64,000 nucleotides of DNA, taken from NCBI RefSeq assembly GCF_007280415.1, contig NZ_VKKU01000002.1:1467501-1531500 (forward strand), written 5' to 3'. The translations under genes and the position numbers were made by a program. The DNA comes from Sphingorhabdus contaminans. GTDB taxonomy: Bacteria > Pseudomonadota > Alphaproteobacteria > Sphingomonadales > Sphingomonadaceae. The first letter of the stretch is position 1, and each line of letters starts with the position of its first letter. Below, one piece after another: positions 8,903-17,506 of this stretch. A model generated the notes under the pieces. The model was not told the origin of the DNA. It ran no database searches and was given only the letters and a program-made list of their open reading frames with translations.

Positions 8903-10062
8903 CCAGCTCCTACACGTGGCAGGCCAAGAAGCCGTTCAGCGACGATGTTGCGCTGTACTTCGTTTGACCCGGCATAGATCGGGCCGGATAGTGAAAAGAT
9001 ATAGCCTTCGAGCCACTGGTTTATCTGGCCATTTCCAAAACGCTTCAATTCGGCATGTGCGCCGAGTAAAAGCATGGCGGTACGATGCATGGACCGATCG
9101 AGTTCGGACCAGAAAATCTTGTTGAGGCTCGCCTCCGCGCCAATCTTGCCTCCCCCCATGATTTTTGAAGCTACCGCATAGGTATTATAGGCATAGGCCT
9201 GCGCTGCCCCCCAAGCCTGAACAACCGCCTCGCGCGCCGACGGCGAAGCTTCAGCTTCGTGCGCCCGGTAAAGCTCTACCAGCCTTTTTGCGGTTGCCTG
9301 AAACCTGCCGGGCGACCGCAGCATTAATCCGCGTTCGAACCCGGCGGTTGCCATAGCGACGTTCCAGCCTTCGCCTTCACCGGCAAGGCAGTTTTCTACG
9401 GGAACCCGCACTTCATCAAAGAAAAGTTCTGCAAATCCGGTTTCGCCGTGAAGTTGGCGGATCGGCCGACGGGTGATGCCGGGCGTATTGAGGTCGAACA
9501 GTATGAAGGTCAGGCCCTTGTGCCGCTTGCTGTCCGGGTCTGTGCGGAAAATGCCAAAGCCCCAATCGGCAAAGGCTGCGCGGCTGCTCCATGTCTTCTG
9601 TCCGGTTATGACATAATGATCACCATCCCGGACGGCTTTGGAGGAAATGGCTGCCATGTCGCTGCCCGCACCGGGTTCGGACCATGCTTGCGCCCAGATC
9701 ACTTCTCCTTTGGCCATGGGTGTCAGGAAACGGCGCTTCTGGTCCTCGGTGCCGAATTCCATGATGGTCGGGCCAAGCAGAAAAATGCCGTTTTGGTTAG
9801 CGCGGTTGGGGCCACCAGCGCGAAAATATTCTTCCTCGAAAATCAGCCACTGAATTAAGTCGAGGCCGCGACCGCCATATTCTTCGGGCCACGTAACCAT
9901 GCCCCAATTGCCGGATGCGAGGGTGCGCTCCCATTCGACATGCTGGTCAAATCCCTCTTTGCATTCCAGCGTGACCAGCGGTTCTTTGGGAACATGTGCC
10001 TCCATCCATGCCCTCACTTCGGCACGAAATTTTTCCTGTTCCGGTGTATAGTGGAGATGCAT
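8899..10062 (-). CDS. fadE31: FadE31-like acyl-CoA dehydrogenase (large subunit type)
   Basis: 387-aa acyl-CoA dehydrogenase with complete FAD-domain motifs: AQAWSEPGAGSDMAAI, ITGQKTWSSRAAFADW, and IYAGSNEVQRNIVAERLLGLP at the C terminus. It is likely the catalytic partner of the short dehydrogenase that overlaps its 3' end. In actinobacteria fadE31-fadE32-fadE33 are adjacent and their products oxidise late C/D-ring acyl-CoAs; the same order and a nearby echA20 support this. The ATG overlaps the echA20 stop (ATGA). FadE31 versus another large steroid dehydrogenase is not settled by motifs alone. Confidence 0.82.
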   Translation of the reverse strand: MHLHYTPEQEKFRAEVRAWMEAHVPKEPLVTLECKEGFDQHVEWERTLASGNWGMVTWPEEYGGRGLDLIQWLIFEEEYFRAGGPNRANQNGIFLLGPTIMEFGTEDQKRRFLTPMAKGEVIWAQAWSEPGAGSDMAAISSKAVRDGDHYVITGQKTWSSRAAFADWGFGIFRTDPDSKRHKGLTFILFDLNTPGITRRPIRQLHGETGFAELFFDEVRVPVENCLAGEGEGWNVAMATAGFERGLMLRSPGRFQATAKRLVELYRAHEAEASPSAREAVVQAWGAAQAYAYNTYAVASKIMGGGKIGAEASLNKIFWSELDRSMHRTAMLLLGAHAELKRFGNGQINQWLEGYIFSLSGPIYAGSNEVQRNIVAERLLGLPRVGAG

Positions 10063-10811
10063 CAGAATTCCGCCGCCTTGCCGGTTTCCACAAAGGCGTC
10101 ACGCGACTTCTGACTATCCTCGTGCATGTACATTTCCAAAGTGAAGCCCTGTTCCCAACGATAACCGCGATCAACATCACGCGGTTCAAGCCCGTTCAGC
10201 GCTTCCTTGGCGATGACGAGGGCCTTGCGCGACTTTGATGCGATTACGGCACAGAAAGCGCGAGCCTCCCTTTCAAGATCTGCGCGCGGGACGATCTTCT
10301 CAACCGCGCCCAAGCGGTAAGCCTCTTCGGCGGGAATATTGCCACCTGTAAAAAAGGCAGCCCGCACCTTGTGCAGCGGCAGCATGCGCGAAAGATGGCT
10401 CGCCCCGCCCATTGCCCCGCGATCGACCTCGGGCAGGCTGAAATAGGCATCGTCGGCTGCGATAATCGTATCGCTTGCCCCGCAAATTCCGATGCCGCCG
10501 CCAATGACAAATTTATGTACAGCCGAAACCACCGGTACTTCGGCGTCGCGGATAGCCTTGAAAGTCAGGTAATTGCCGCGGTTTAGGATGGTGATCCGTT
10601 CGGGATGGGCCTGCATTTCCTTTATATCGACGCCTCCGCAAAAGCCCCTTCCTTCCGCACGGATCAGGATGCAATTGACGTCCGGATTGCGACCGGCGTC
10701 TGCAATAATGTCCGGTATCGACATCCATGTATCGCTATCAAATGCGTTGACCGGTGGCACGTCGAAGACAATCTCCGCAATTCGTTCCTTCACATTGCAG
10801 CTTATCGGCAT
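10062..10811 (-). CDS. echA20: EchA20-like ring-opening crotonase
   Basis: 249-aa crotonase-family protein. The segments GRGFCGGVDIKEMQ (oxyanion loop), FVIGGGIGICG-SDTIIA, FSLPEVDRGAMGGASHLSR and the C-terminal YRWEQGFTLEMYMH resemble M. tuberculosis EchA20 as recalled. EchA20 hydrolytically opens the last ring D/C diketone (7a-methyl-1,5-dioxo-hexahydroindene-carboxyl-CoA) to COCHEA-CoA, the substrate of IpdAB. AGGAGAGAG lies just upstream of the ATG. It sits between ipdC and fadE31, matching the biochemical order. High confidence because several long segments and the synteny agree. Confidence 0.9.
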   Translation of the reverse strand: MPISCNVKERIAEIVFDVPPVNAFDSDTWMSIPDIIADAGRNPDVNCILIRAEGRGFCGGVDIKEMQAHPERITILNRGNYLTFKAIRDAEVPVVSAVHKFVIGGGIGICGASDTIIAADDAYFSLPEVDRGAMGGASHLSRMLPLHKVRAAFFTGGNIPAEEAYRLGAVEKIVPRADLEREARAFCAVIASKSRKALVIAKEALNGLEPRDVDRGYRWEQGFTLEMYMHEDSQKSRDAFVETGKAAEF

Positions 10812-10820
10812 ATCTCTCTC

Positions 10821-11882
10821 CTAAGCCTGAAGGGTTTGCATCGCGGCGATACGCGCCGCCGCGTCTGTTTCGATTTGAGCGAGCAATTCCGCGCAGCTCG
10901 GCAGATCCTGCAGCCGGCCGGCGACAACACCGGTGGCCATTAGGCCGTTATCCGCGTCCCCCGAAACAACTGCGCGCTGGATCATCATCGGCGCCGCTGC
11001 CGCCATCATGGCCTGTGCGAGTGGCATTTCGCCATGGCTGGTCATTGCCTTTGCGGTACGTATGACATCGCCCCAGGACATTCCGGTCTGGCGCTTCATT
11101 TCCATACCCGCCTCTACTGCACGGGCCCACATGGCGATTTTTCCGGAACCTTCGATACGCTTGAGCAATGGATTGAGGATCATGCGTTGCGGTATGCCAT
11201 CAACCTTGGTGGAAACGGCGATGTCGCTGGTGCCCGCCTTGACATAGGCCGATTTGGGTGCAGCTGGCACCGGGCTTTCGGCCGTCATCAAGAATCGTGT
11301 GCCCATTGCGATACCAACCGCCCCATAACCGAGTGCCGCCGCCAGGCCCCGCCCGTCGGCGAAACCACCTGCTGCAACCACCGGTATCTTTACTGCATCC
11401 AGTACCTGAGGCAGCAGTACCGTCGTCGGAACCGAACCTGTATGGCCGCCGCCTTCTCCGCCCTGAACCGTGACCATGTCGCAGCCAAGTTCTTCCATTT
11501 TCTGCGCATGCTTGACCGCACCGATGGTCGGAATGCACAAGATTCCGGCATCCTTGAACCGGCCGATCATTTTTGCATCCGGGCCGCGCCCGAAACTGAC
11601 GGCACGAATGCGATCCTTGTTGGCAAGAATGATGTCGACAATTTCGGCAGCGCCCGGCTGGAAGCTGTGGAAATTCACACCGAAGGCATGTTGTGTCATA
11701 TCCCTGAGACGTGCGATTTCGTCCTTGGCTTCCTGGGGGGTCATGACTGCCGCTGCAAGAAATCCGAATGCGCCTGCATTACTTGTCGCTGCGACAAGCT
11801 CCGGCTTGGCAATCCAACCCATTGCGGTCTGGATAACCGGTATGCGGCAACCAAGTGCCTCGGTTAGCGGCGTTTTCAGCAA
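10821..11882 (-). CDS. ipdC: IpdC-like flavin enzyme (nitronate monooxygenase family), TTG start
   Basis: 353-aa TIM-barrel flavoprotein of the nitronate monooxygenase/2-nitropropane dioxygenase family. N-terminal TEALGCRIPVIQTAMGW, the QGGEGGGHTG phosphate-binding turn and VVAAGGFADGRGLAAALGYGA are family hallmarks. By similarity to IpdC it dehydrogenates 5-hydroxy-methyl-oxo-octahydroindene-carboxyl-CoA, introducing the ring double bond before IpdF and EchA20 act. No ATG exists near the N terminus; the frame opens with TTG CTG AAA, three bases after the upstream crotonase stop, and this start aligns with the family N terminus. Confidence 0.87.
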   Translation of the reverse strand: MLKTPLTEALGCRIPVIQTAMGWIAKPELVAATSNAGAFGFLAAAVMTPQEAKDEIARLRDMTQHAFGVNFHSFQPGAAEIVDIILANKDRIRAVSFGRGPDAKMIGRFKDAGILCIPTIGAVKHAQKMEELGCDMVTVQGGEGGGHTGSVPTTVLLPQVLDAVKIPVVAAGGFADGRGLAAALGYGAVGIAMGTRFLMTAESPVPAAPKSAYVKAGTSDIAVSTKVDGIPQRMILNPLLKRIEGSGKIAMWARAVEAGMEMKRQTGMSWGDVIRTAKAMTSHGEMPLAQAMMAAAAPMMIQRAVVSGDADNGLMATGVVAGRLQDLPSCAELLAQIETDAAARIAAMQTLQA

Positions 11883-11884
11883 GG

Positions 11885-12778
11885 TCAGTCCGATGTCTTT
11901 TTATTTGCGGCCGCTGCCGATTTACCGCTGACACCGCCAATAGAGTCGCCGGTCACCAGGTCATTCTGCGCATGAGCAAAATGATGCATGTGGAATACCG
12001 CGTCCATGGCAGCACGTTTGCCACGTAATTCCTCGACATGGTTCACGGCCTGTTTGGTGAGCCAATTGCCAAGCCGCGATCCTGCCGCAAGCTTGTTCGC
12101 CCAGGCTGCGGTTGCTTCTTTCAGTTGCTCGCGCGGTACAACTTTGTTGACCATGCCAAATTGTTCGGCACGGGCAGCGGGCATACGTTCGCCGAGCAGC
12201 AGAAATTCTTTGGCTACACGTGGCGGTAATTCATAAGCGTGCGCAAAATACTCTACTCCCGGGATTCCCATCAGCGGAACGACGGGATCCTGGAAAAAAG
12301 CATCTTCGCTGGCAACAATCAGGTCGCATATCCACGCAAGCATCAGCCCGCCCGCGATGCATGCACCCTGCACCATCGCAATAGTAGGCTTTGGGATGTC
12401 CCGCCAGCGACGGCACATTCCCAAATACTGCTCCTGCTCGCGCGTGTAGAGCAATTCCGCGGCCGGCTTGTTGGTGTGCGGTGCAATCATCAGTCGTTTG
12501 TCGAATTCGAAATGCAGGTCGCGGCCCGGTGTGCCGATATCATGTCCGGCGCTGAAATGCTTGCCGTGTCCTCCCAGCACGATGCACTTGACAGTGTCGT
12601 CATTGACCGCGCGCTGGAAAGCGTCGTCAAGCGCATAGGTCATCTGGCCGTTTTGGGCATTGTTGAACGAGGGCCGGTTCATCATGATCCAGGCAATGCC
12701 GTCTGCTGCTTCGTACAGGACAGGCTCTTCGGTTTCGTATTCGATTGCGACGTTCTTGGGTTGAACCAGATCGGTCAT
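11885..12778 (-). CDS. Crotonase / enoyl-CoA hydratase family protein
   Basis: 297-aa crotonase-fold protein with a 30-residue N-terminal extension. The oxyanion-hole segments GHGKHFSAGHDIG and QGACIAGGLMLAWICDLIVA are clear. At the position where hydratases usually have Glu (A-F--PE), this protein reads FFQDPVVPLMG, so the catalytic acid may be an Asp or the reaction may differ from simple hydration. A C-terminal helical region with HMHHFAHAQND follows. It overlaps ipdB by ATGA. A hydratase for the HIP-CoA side chain is the natural guess from context; it is clearly distinct from the EchA20-like gene two positions away. Confidence 0.78.
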   Translation of the reverse strand: MTDLVQPKNVAIEYETEEPVLYEAADGIAWIMMNRPSFNNAQNGQMTYALDDAFQRAVNDDTVKCIVLGGHGKHFSAGHDIGTPGRDLHFEFDKRLMIAPHTNKPAAELLYTREQEQYLGMCRRWRDIPKPTIAMVQGACIAGGLMLAWICDLIVASEDAFFQDPVVPLMGIPGVEYFAHAYELPPRVAKEFLLLGERMPAARAEQFGMVNKVVPREQLKEATAAWANKLAAGSRLGNWLTKQAVNHVEELRGKRAAMDAVFHMHHFAHAQNDLVTGDSIGGVSGKSAAAANKKTSD

Positions 12779-13563
12779 GCCATACTCCCATGTGCTGGAG
12801 GATTATCCTTGATGACCCCTGCCCGGATATTATGCGGATCAAGCCTGCTAATTATTTCAAGTTGCTCTGCGGTGGGCAGTGGCGTTTCACCCTGAACGGC
12901 ATCCGCAAGCGTGAAGCCTGTCGCTGATTGGACATCTGCAAAGGTCACTCCGGGATGCAAGGAAACGACACGAACGGCATTATCCATCCCGCCAAAATCC
13001 ATCACACATAGGTTTGTAACAATCAGCCGCAGGTCGACACCGGTGTAATTTCCGCCGGCGATCCGCTTTGCAGGATTATAACCAACTCCAGACACCATAT
13101 CGACTTCGCCTTCCACAAACACACGCGGTCCGTGCGCGGGGAAGAAGAAGCTGTTCGGGTGATAAATGGTGTTGCCTGGGAATCCACGTACACCCAGCAT
13201 CTGGGTTTTTGGCTGCTTATGGGTACCGCCCAGTTGTGAAAGATTGATCTGGCCGAAGCGGTCAATTTGTGTTGGCGTTACCATCGCATGGCGACGGCCC
13301 GTCCACACCGCACTGTCGAAAAAGCGCGAGAAAGGCAGATAACCGGCTGCCTTGCGATCGTCATAATCGCGTGGTCCGAGAGGCACGGGATCTTCGACAA
13401 GATAGGCTTCGCCATCGGTCATCATCAGTTCGGGACTGTGCGTCAATTTGGCAAGGCTGGCAGCGAGGCGCGGAACCGGGCCTACGCCCGTTGCGATGAT
13501 CTCGCCATTACCGCGAAACGCCTCTGAGCAGGCCACGATGCAGAGTTCAGCAAGCGTCGCCAT
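12775..13563 (-). CDS. ipdB: IpdB-like CoA hydrolase subunit (class I CoA-transferase fold)
   Basis: 262-aa beta subunit of a class I CoA-transferase-type protein. N-terminal GNGEIIATGVGPVPRLAA and the GNTIYHPNSFFFPAHGPRVFVE and DLRLIVTNLCVMDF segments follow IpdB. In the C/D-ring pathway IpdAB is not a transferase but hydrolytically opens the last carbocycle of COCHEA-CoA. The ATG overlaps the ipdA stop as TGATG, so the subunits are made together. The neighbouring ipdA, hsaC and echA20 support the assignment. The alternative, a generic 3-oxoacid CoA-transferase subunit, is less likely because of this synteny. Confidence 0.88.
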   Translation of the reverse strand: MATLAELCIVACSEAFRGNGEIIATGVGPVPRLAASLAKLTHSPELMMTDGEAYLVEDPVPLGPRDYDDRKAAGYLPFSRFFDSAVWTGRRHAMVTPTQIDRFGQINLSQLGGTHKQPKTQMLGVRGFPGNTIYHPNSFFFPAHGPRVFVEGEVDMVSGVGYNPAKRIAGGNYTGVDLRLIVTNLCVMDFGGMDNAVRVVSLHPGVTFADVQSATGFTLADAVQGETPLPTAEQLEIISRLDPHNIRAGVIKDNPPAHGSMA

Positions 13564-14447
13564 CAGTAAATCGCCAGCGGGGTTTGCATCACCGCTTCCT
13601 TTCCACCTATTCCGGCCAAATACTCCGCTTCGCTTGCGCCAACAAACCGGTCGGACACTTCCGGCCAGTTACCCGGTTCACGCGCCGCATCGGCATAGGT
13701 CTTGAACGCCCTCATATCGGGTCCGTAATGCGGAGGCATTGAGCTTGGATGCGCCCCTCCTGCGATCTCGACCACGCCAGTGACGAAGCAACGTTCGAAA
13801 ACATTTGCTTGAGCTTGTTCGGGATAATGGTCCTCCATCCGGTCGACCAACTCTTCGCAGCTGACGAATGTCTTGGAGGCGGCCTTTGCGAACCATTCGT
13901 CATAATAGACGTCTGCGCCGAATAAATGGACGTTGCCGCGCCAATCGCTGCGGTTCACATGCAAAATTGCGGCATCGAGGTTCAGTGCGGGCATCGCGAT
14001 CAATGTTTCGCCGTCCGCATAAGGTGACTGAACAGTTTTCAAACCGCCCAACTCGGCTAGGTCGGTCCCGAGCCCGACCCTTGTCGGTAGAAAGGGCAGG
14101 CCAAAGGCCGCGGCCTTGAGGCCCCATTGGAACATGCCTTCATCGAGTTCAAGCACTTCTATCTGGCCTGCTTCGCGTGCTTTTCGGAACCAAGGCTCCA
14201 GCGGAATGGCGTCGAGGGACACAAAGGCAAATACCAGTTTCTTCACTTTGCCCGCGGCGCACAGCATTCCGACATCAGCGCCGCCATAAGCAACGATCGT
14301 CAGATCCTTCAGGCCAGAGCGCAGGATTTCCCGAACAAGCGCCATTGGCTTGCGGCGCGGGCCCCAACCTCCGATACCGATTGTCATCCCATCCGAAAGT
14401 TGCGCGACCATGTCGGCCGCACTCATACGTTTATCGAGCATTGTCAT
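13563..14447 (-). CDS. ipdA: IpdA-like CoA hydrolase subunit (class I CoA-transferase fold)
   Basis: 294-aa alpha subunit. The N-terminal half has GMTIGIGGWGPRRKPMALVREI and YGGADVGMLCAAGKVKKL; then VLELDEGMFQWGLKAAAFGLPFLPTR, where the conserved acidic residue proposed as catalytic in IpdA would lie (E in LELDEG). A His-containing HPSSMPPHYGPD segment follows. With IpdB it would open COCHEA-CoA. Start MTMLDKRMSAADMV is chosen because its ATG overlaps the hsaC stop (ATGA); a second ATG two codons on is also possible. The exact catalytic residue number is from memory of the actinobacterial enzyme and is not proven here. Confidence 0.88.
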   Translation of the reverse strand: MTMLDKRMSAADMVAQLSDGMTIGIGGWGPRRKPMALVREILRSGLKDLTIVAYGGADVGMLCAAGKVKKLVFAFVSLDAIPLEPWFRKAREAGQIEVLELDEGMFQWGLKAAAFGLPFLPTRVGLGTDLAELGGLKTVQSPYADGETLIAMPALNLDAAILHVNRSDWRGNVHLFGADVYYDEWFAKAASKTFVSCEELVDRMEDHYPEQAQANVFERCFVTGVVEIAGGAHPSSMPPHYGPDMRAFKTYADAAREPGNWPEVSDRFVGASEAEYLAGIGGKEAVMQTPLAIY

Positions 14448-15370
14448 TCCGCGGCCTGCGCTTGCTGGTCTTTCATCGCCTTTTGCCAGGCCCATTCATG
14501 GCCCCAAATGCTGATGCCTTCATGCCGGGTCACTTGCCAATTCGCCGGATCGATCACGAGACTGTCACAGCCGAGCTCCAGATCGAAACCGGACGGTGTC
14601 TGAACATAGAAGCCCACGGTTTGATCGTTGAAATGCTGTCCAAAAGTCGCGGATTCGGCGTAGCCAAATTGCTTCATTCGATCATGTGCTTTGCCTACCT
14701 CAACCAGATTCGGATATTCCAGCATGATATGGACCGCGCCCGAGGGCGGGATCGGCCCTTCGCCAAACGCGATGCTATGATGCCGCCCGTTATCGGCGTG
14801 CAGGAAGGCGAAATGCATAGGCGGCGCTTCCGGACCCATCAGGTGGAAGGCGGGCATGTCGGTTTCATGAAAGCCCACGACATCGCGATGAAAGGCCAGG
14901 ACTTCCTGAAAATTGGGTGCGGAAAATACCGCATGCCCCATTCCCATTTCCCCGGTGACGAAATCCGGCACGCCAATAGGGGAAATGAACGGCGTATCCG
15001 CACGGCTGTCGCCATGGAAAAACTCAAGGCCATTTCCTGCGGGGTCGCTGGTCCTGAAACCGGCTGCAACACCGCGCGAAACGCAATCCTGGGCCGAGAA
15101 CTCGTCGACCGGACGCCCGGAGGTGCGGATGGCGGACGCCAGCGTTTCTAGCGCGTTCCCATCGCTTACCTCGTAACCGGCTAGCTTGAACCAATCGCGC
15201 GTTGATCGTTCAATCCTGAACCGGAACGGCCTTTGGTCGATCCTGTATAACGCAGCGCCGTCCGCGGCATCGGGTGCACGCATCACTCCAGCGATTTGCG
15301 TCAGGAAATGGTCCCACTTTTCCGGCTGCGCAGTTTCAATGACTACATAGCCAAGCGCCTTAACCCCCAT
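14444..15370 (-). CDS. hsaC: HsaC/TesB-like extradiol dioxygenase
   Basis: 308-aa two-domain vicinal oxygen chelate protein. The Fe(II) ligands expected for the family are visible as His146 (GMGHAVF), His214 (AVHIMLEY) and Glu265 (GFDLELG), with a likely acid/base His at RHHSIAF (197-198). The enzyme would cleave ring A of the catechol 3,4-DHSA by meta-cleavage, giving the substrate of HsaD. It is physically split from the other hsa genes, which lie on the opposite strand beyond an SDR and the divergent promoter. Confidence is high for extradiol dioxygenase and good for the steroid substrate from context. Confidence 0.9.
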   Translation of the reverse strand: MGVKALGYVVIETAQPEKWDHFLTQIAGVMRAPDAADGAALYRIDQRPFRFRIERSTRDWFKLAGYEVSDGNALETLASAIRTSGRPVDEFSAQDCVSRGVAAGFRTSDPAGNGLEFFHGDSRADTPFISPIGVPDFVTGEMGMGHAVFSAPNFQEVLAFHRDVVGFHETDMPAFHLMGPEAPPMHFAFLHADNGRHHSIAFGEGPIPPSGAVHIMLEYPNLVEVGKAHDRMKQFGYAESATFGQHFNDQTVGFYVQTPSGFDLELGCDSLVIDPANWQVTRHEGISIWGHEWAWQKAMKDQQAQAAE

Positions 15371-15373
15371 CGC

Positions 15374-16147
15374 TCAGCCTCCTTTCACAAGATCTAGAAA
15401 ATAAGGGCGTTCGCCACCGCCATCGACTTGCAGACGCGCGCCGCTGACCCATTGGGCGAGATCGGAACATAGCCAAAGAACGGCGCCGGCAATGTCGTCG
15501 CCCGTTCCCATTCTGCCCAACGGCATCGATGCGCCTACCTTCGCCTGCGCCTCGGCATTGCCATAGGTCGCATCGGCATTCTCGGTCGTCATCAGGCCTG
15601 CGATGATGGCGTTGACCCGAATTTTGTCTTTGCCCCATTCCTGAGCGAGGCTCTGTGTAAGATTGAGAAGACCTGCTTTCGAGGCCCCATAAATCGCTGT
15701 CCCGGGCGAGGGTCTTGCACCGGATACGCTGGCTATGTTCACAATGCTGCCGCTTCCGCCCTTAAGCATGTGTGGATAAGCCGCCTGCGCAACGTATAGC
15801 GGTGCGAGAAGGTTGAGTTTGACAAGAGCATCTACGAAACGGGGTGATGCAGTAGCGGCGTCATGCGGCGGTGACCCGCCGGCATTGTTGATCAGGATAT
15901 CGATTCGGCCATGCTCGCCTGCCACCGAGTCGACAAAGATCTTTACCTGTTCGGGATCGCGAATATCGCATGCGGTAAACCGGACGTTATCCGGCAATGA
16001 TTCGGGTGCGTTTCTCCCGCAAATCGCGACCTTGCAGCCCGCTTCTGCCAGCCGCGCTGCTATAACGCGGCCAAGCCCGCGGGTGCCACCTGTGACAATG
16101 GCCACCTGCCCGGATAGGTCGATCCTCGATTTCATCATATCTGACAT
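15374..16147 (-). CDS. SDR family oxidoreductase, first gene of the C/D-ring operon
   Basis: 257-aa classical SDR: TGGTRGLG cofactor motif, CDIRDPEQ acidic/adenine segment, NNAGG, IASVSGARPSPG with catalytic Ser, and IYGASK. The C-terminal ERPYFLD tail is unusual. Starts MSDMMKSR or MMKSR are both possible; no strong ribosome binding site is seen, so the start is uncertain by a few codons. Substrate unknown: candidates are a 3-, 7-, 12- or 17-hydroxysteroid. It is the promoter-proximal gene facing hsaA across a 127-bp region that carries operator-like site S1. Confidence 0.82.
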   Translation of the reverse strand: MSDMMKSRIDLSGQVAIVTGGTRGLGRVIAARLAEAGCKVAICGRNAPESLPDNVRFTACDIRDPEQVKIFVDSVAGEHGRIDILINNAGGSPPHDAATASPRFVDALVKLNLLAPLYVAQAAYPHMLKGGSGSIVNIASVSGARPSPGTAIYGASKAGLLNLTQSLAQEWGKDKIRVNAIIAGLMTTENADATYGNAEAQAKVGASMPLGRMGTGDDIAGAVLWLCSDLAQWVSGARLQVDGGGERPYFLDLVKGG

Positions 16148-16193
16148 GTCATTTTTACTCGTATCGAAAGCGAAAGCGGTTTTCAATTGACGA

Positions 16194-16227
16194 TTTGCGT
16201 ATTTAATGACAAAAAAATTTACGAATG
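16194..16227. promoter_or_regulatory. Operator-like inverted repeat S1 in the SDR/hsaA divergent promoter
   Basis: Half-sites TTTGCGTA (16194-16201) and TACGAATG (16220-16227), 18 bases apart, outer span 34. The right arm matches the island consensus at six of eight positions. It lies between the divergent C/D-ring operon and hsaA operon, so one bound protein could control both. Binding is inferred from repetition of the pattern elsewhere in the window. Confidence 0.6.
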
Positions 16228-16274
16228 TCGCGTCTCAATATGGTTTGAGTCGCCAAACCTCGGGAGAAACGCAA

Positions 16275-17495
16275 ATGGCAACCGTTGTCGCCATGCAGGG
16301 CCGACCCGGTCCGATTCCTTCAGCCGACGAGTTGGTAGCTCGTGCAAAGGCCATGATTCCGACGCTGAAGTCACGTGCCAAACAATGCACGGCGCAGCGT
16401 AATGTGCCGAAAGAGACGATTGCCGAAATGCAGGAAGCAGGCTTTTTCCATATCCTGCAGCCCAAGCGTTGGGGCGGGTATGAAATGCACCCCAATGTGT
16501 TTTTCGATGTGCAAAAGGCGCTTGCGGAAGGATGCATGTCGACCGGCTGGATGTACGGTGTCCTTGGTTGCCACCCCTATGAACTTGCGCTGTTCCATGA
16601 CCAGGCGCAGCAGGAGGTCTGGGGAACCGACCCGTCGATGCTCGTCGCCTCGACCTATCAGCCCGTCGGCAAGGTAACACAGGTCGAAGGCGGTTTCCGC
16701 CTTTCCGGCCATTGGGGCTTTTCAACAGGATCGGTGCATTGCGGCTGGGTATTGCTTGGCGCGCTCGTTTGGCCGGATGATGTGCCGGGTTCCGGACCTC
16801 CCGATATGCGGACATTTTTGCTGCCGCGCAGCGACTACACGATTGGTGAAGATGCCTGGCATGTATTCGGTCTTCAGGGAACGGGCAGTCACGATATCAT
16901 TGTCGATGATGCCTTTGTTCCGGAATATCGCACCCATCGCGCGGTCGATGGCTTTCTGTGCCAAAATCCGGGGCAGGCCGCAAATGACGGACCGCTTTAC
17001 AAATTGCCCTGGGCTCAGGTCTTTACCCGTTCGGTCTCGACTGCCGCATTTGGAGGGGCGCAGGCCGCAATAAATGCCGGAATGGCAATCATGCAGGATC
17101 GAGTGTCGACCAACACCGGTAAAGCATCAAAGGCAGACCCTATTCTTCATGCGGCTCTGGCGCGTGCGATATCGGAAAAGAGCGAAATGGAAACGACGCT
17201 GCGCCTGACATTTGAAGAGCTGATCGGTTATGCCGAGCGCGGGGAGCCCATACCGATGCAAAAGCGCGCCTTTTTCACCTACCAATCCAGCAATGTCGTA
17301 CGCAGGCTTGCAGATCTCGTCGACGACATCGTGAAGCTTTTGGGAGGCCGCGCCATCTATATGACCAGCGATATTATCCAGCCATGGCTCGATCTGCATG
17401 CCGGTCGTGCGCACGTTGCTAATGACCCGGCCAATCGGACGGCGGACGTCATTGGTACGTTGCTCGGCGAAGAGCCGGCGTTTACATTTCTCTAA
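16275..17495 (+). CDS. hsaA: HsaA-like flavin-dependent monooxygenase, oxygenase subunit
   Basis: 406-aa acyl-CoA-dehydrogenase-fold flavin monooxygenase (group D). The order of segments is that of HsaA/TesA2: EMQEAGFFHILQPKRWGGYEMHP near the N terminus, GWMYGVLGCHPYELA, LSGHWGFSTGSVHCGWVLLGA, DAWHVFGLQGTGSHDI, and a C-terminal DLHAGRAHVANDPANRT. It would hydroxylate 3-HSA at C4 using reduced flavin from HsaB. Start MATVVAMQG is supported by GGGAG eight bases upstream; a start 23 codons earlier would run into the S1 operator. First gene of the plus-strand hsa operon. Confidence 0.9.
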   Translation: MATVVAMQGRPGPIPSADELVARAKAMIPTLKSRAKQCTAQRNVPKETIAEMQEAGFFHILQPKRWGGYEMHPNVFFDVQKALAEGCMSTGWMYGVLGCHPYELALFHDQAQQEVWGTDPSMLVASTYQPVGKVTQVEGGFRLSGHWGFSTGSVHCGWVLLGALVWPDDVPGSGPPDMRTFLLPRSDYTIGEDAWHVFGLQGTGSHDIIVDDAFVPEYRTHRAVDGFLCQNPGQAANDGPLYKLPWAQVFTRSVSTAAFGGAQAAINAGMAIMQDRVSTNTGKASKADPILHAALARAISEKSEMETTLRLTFEELIGYAERGEPIPMQKRAFFTYQSSNVVRRLADLVDDIVKLLGGRAIYMTSDIIQPWLDLHAGRAHVANDPANRTADVIGTLLGEEPAFTFL

Positions 17496-17506
17496 GGCTG
17501 ACCGCT

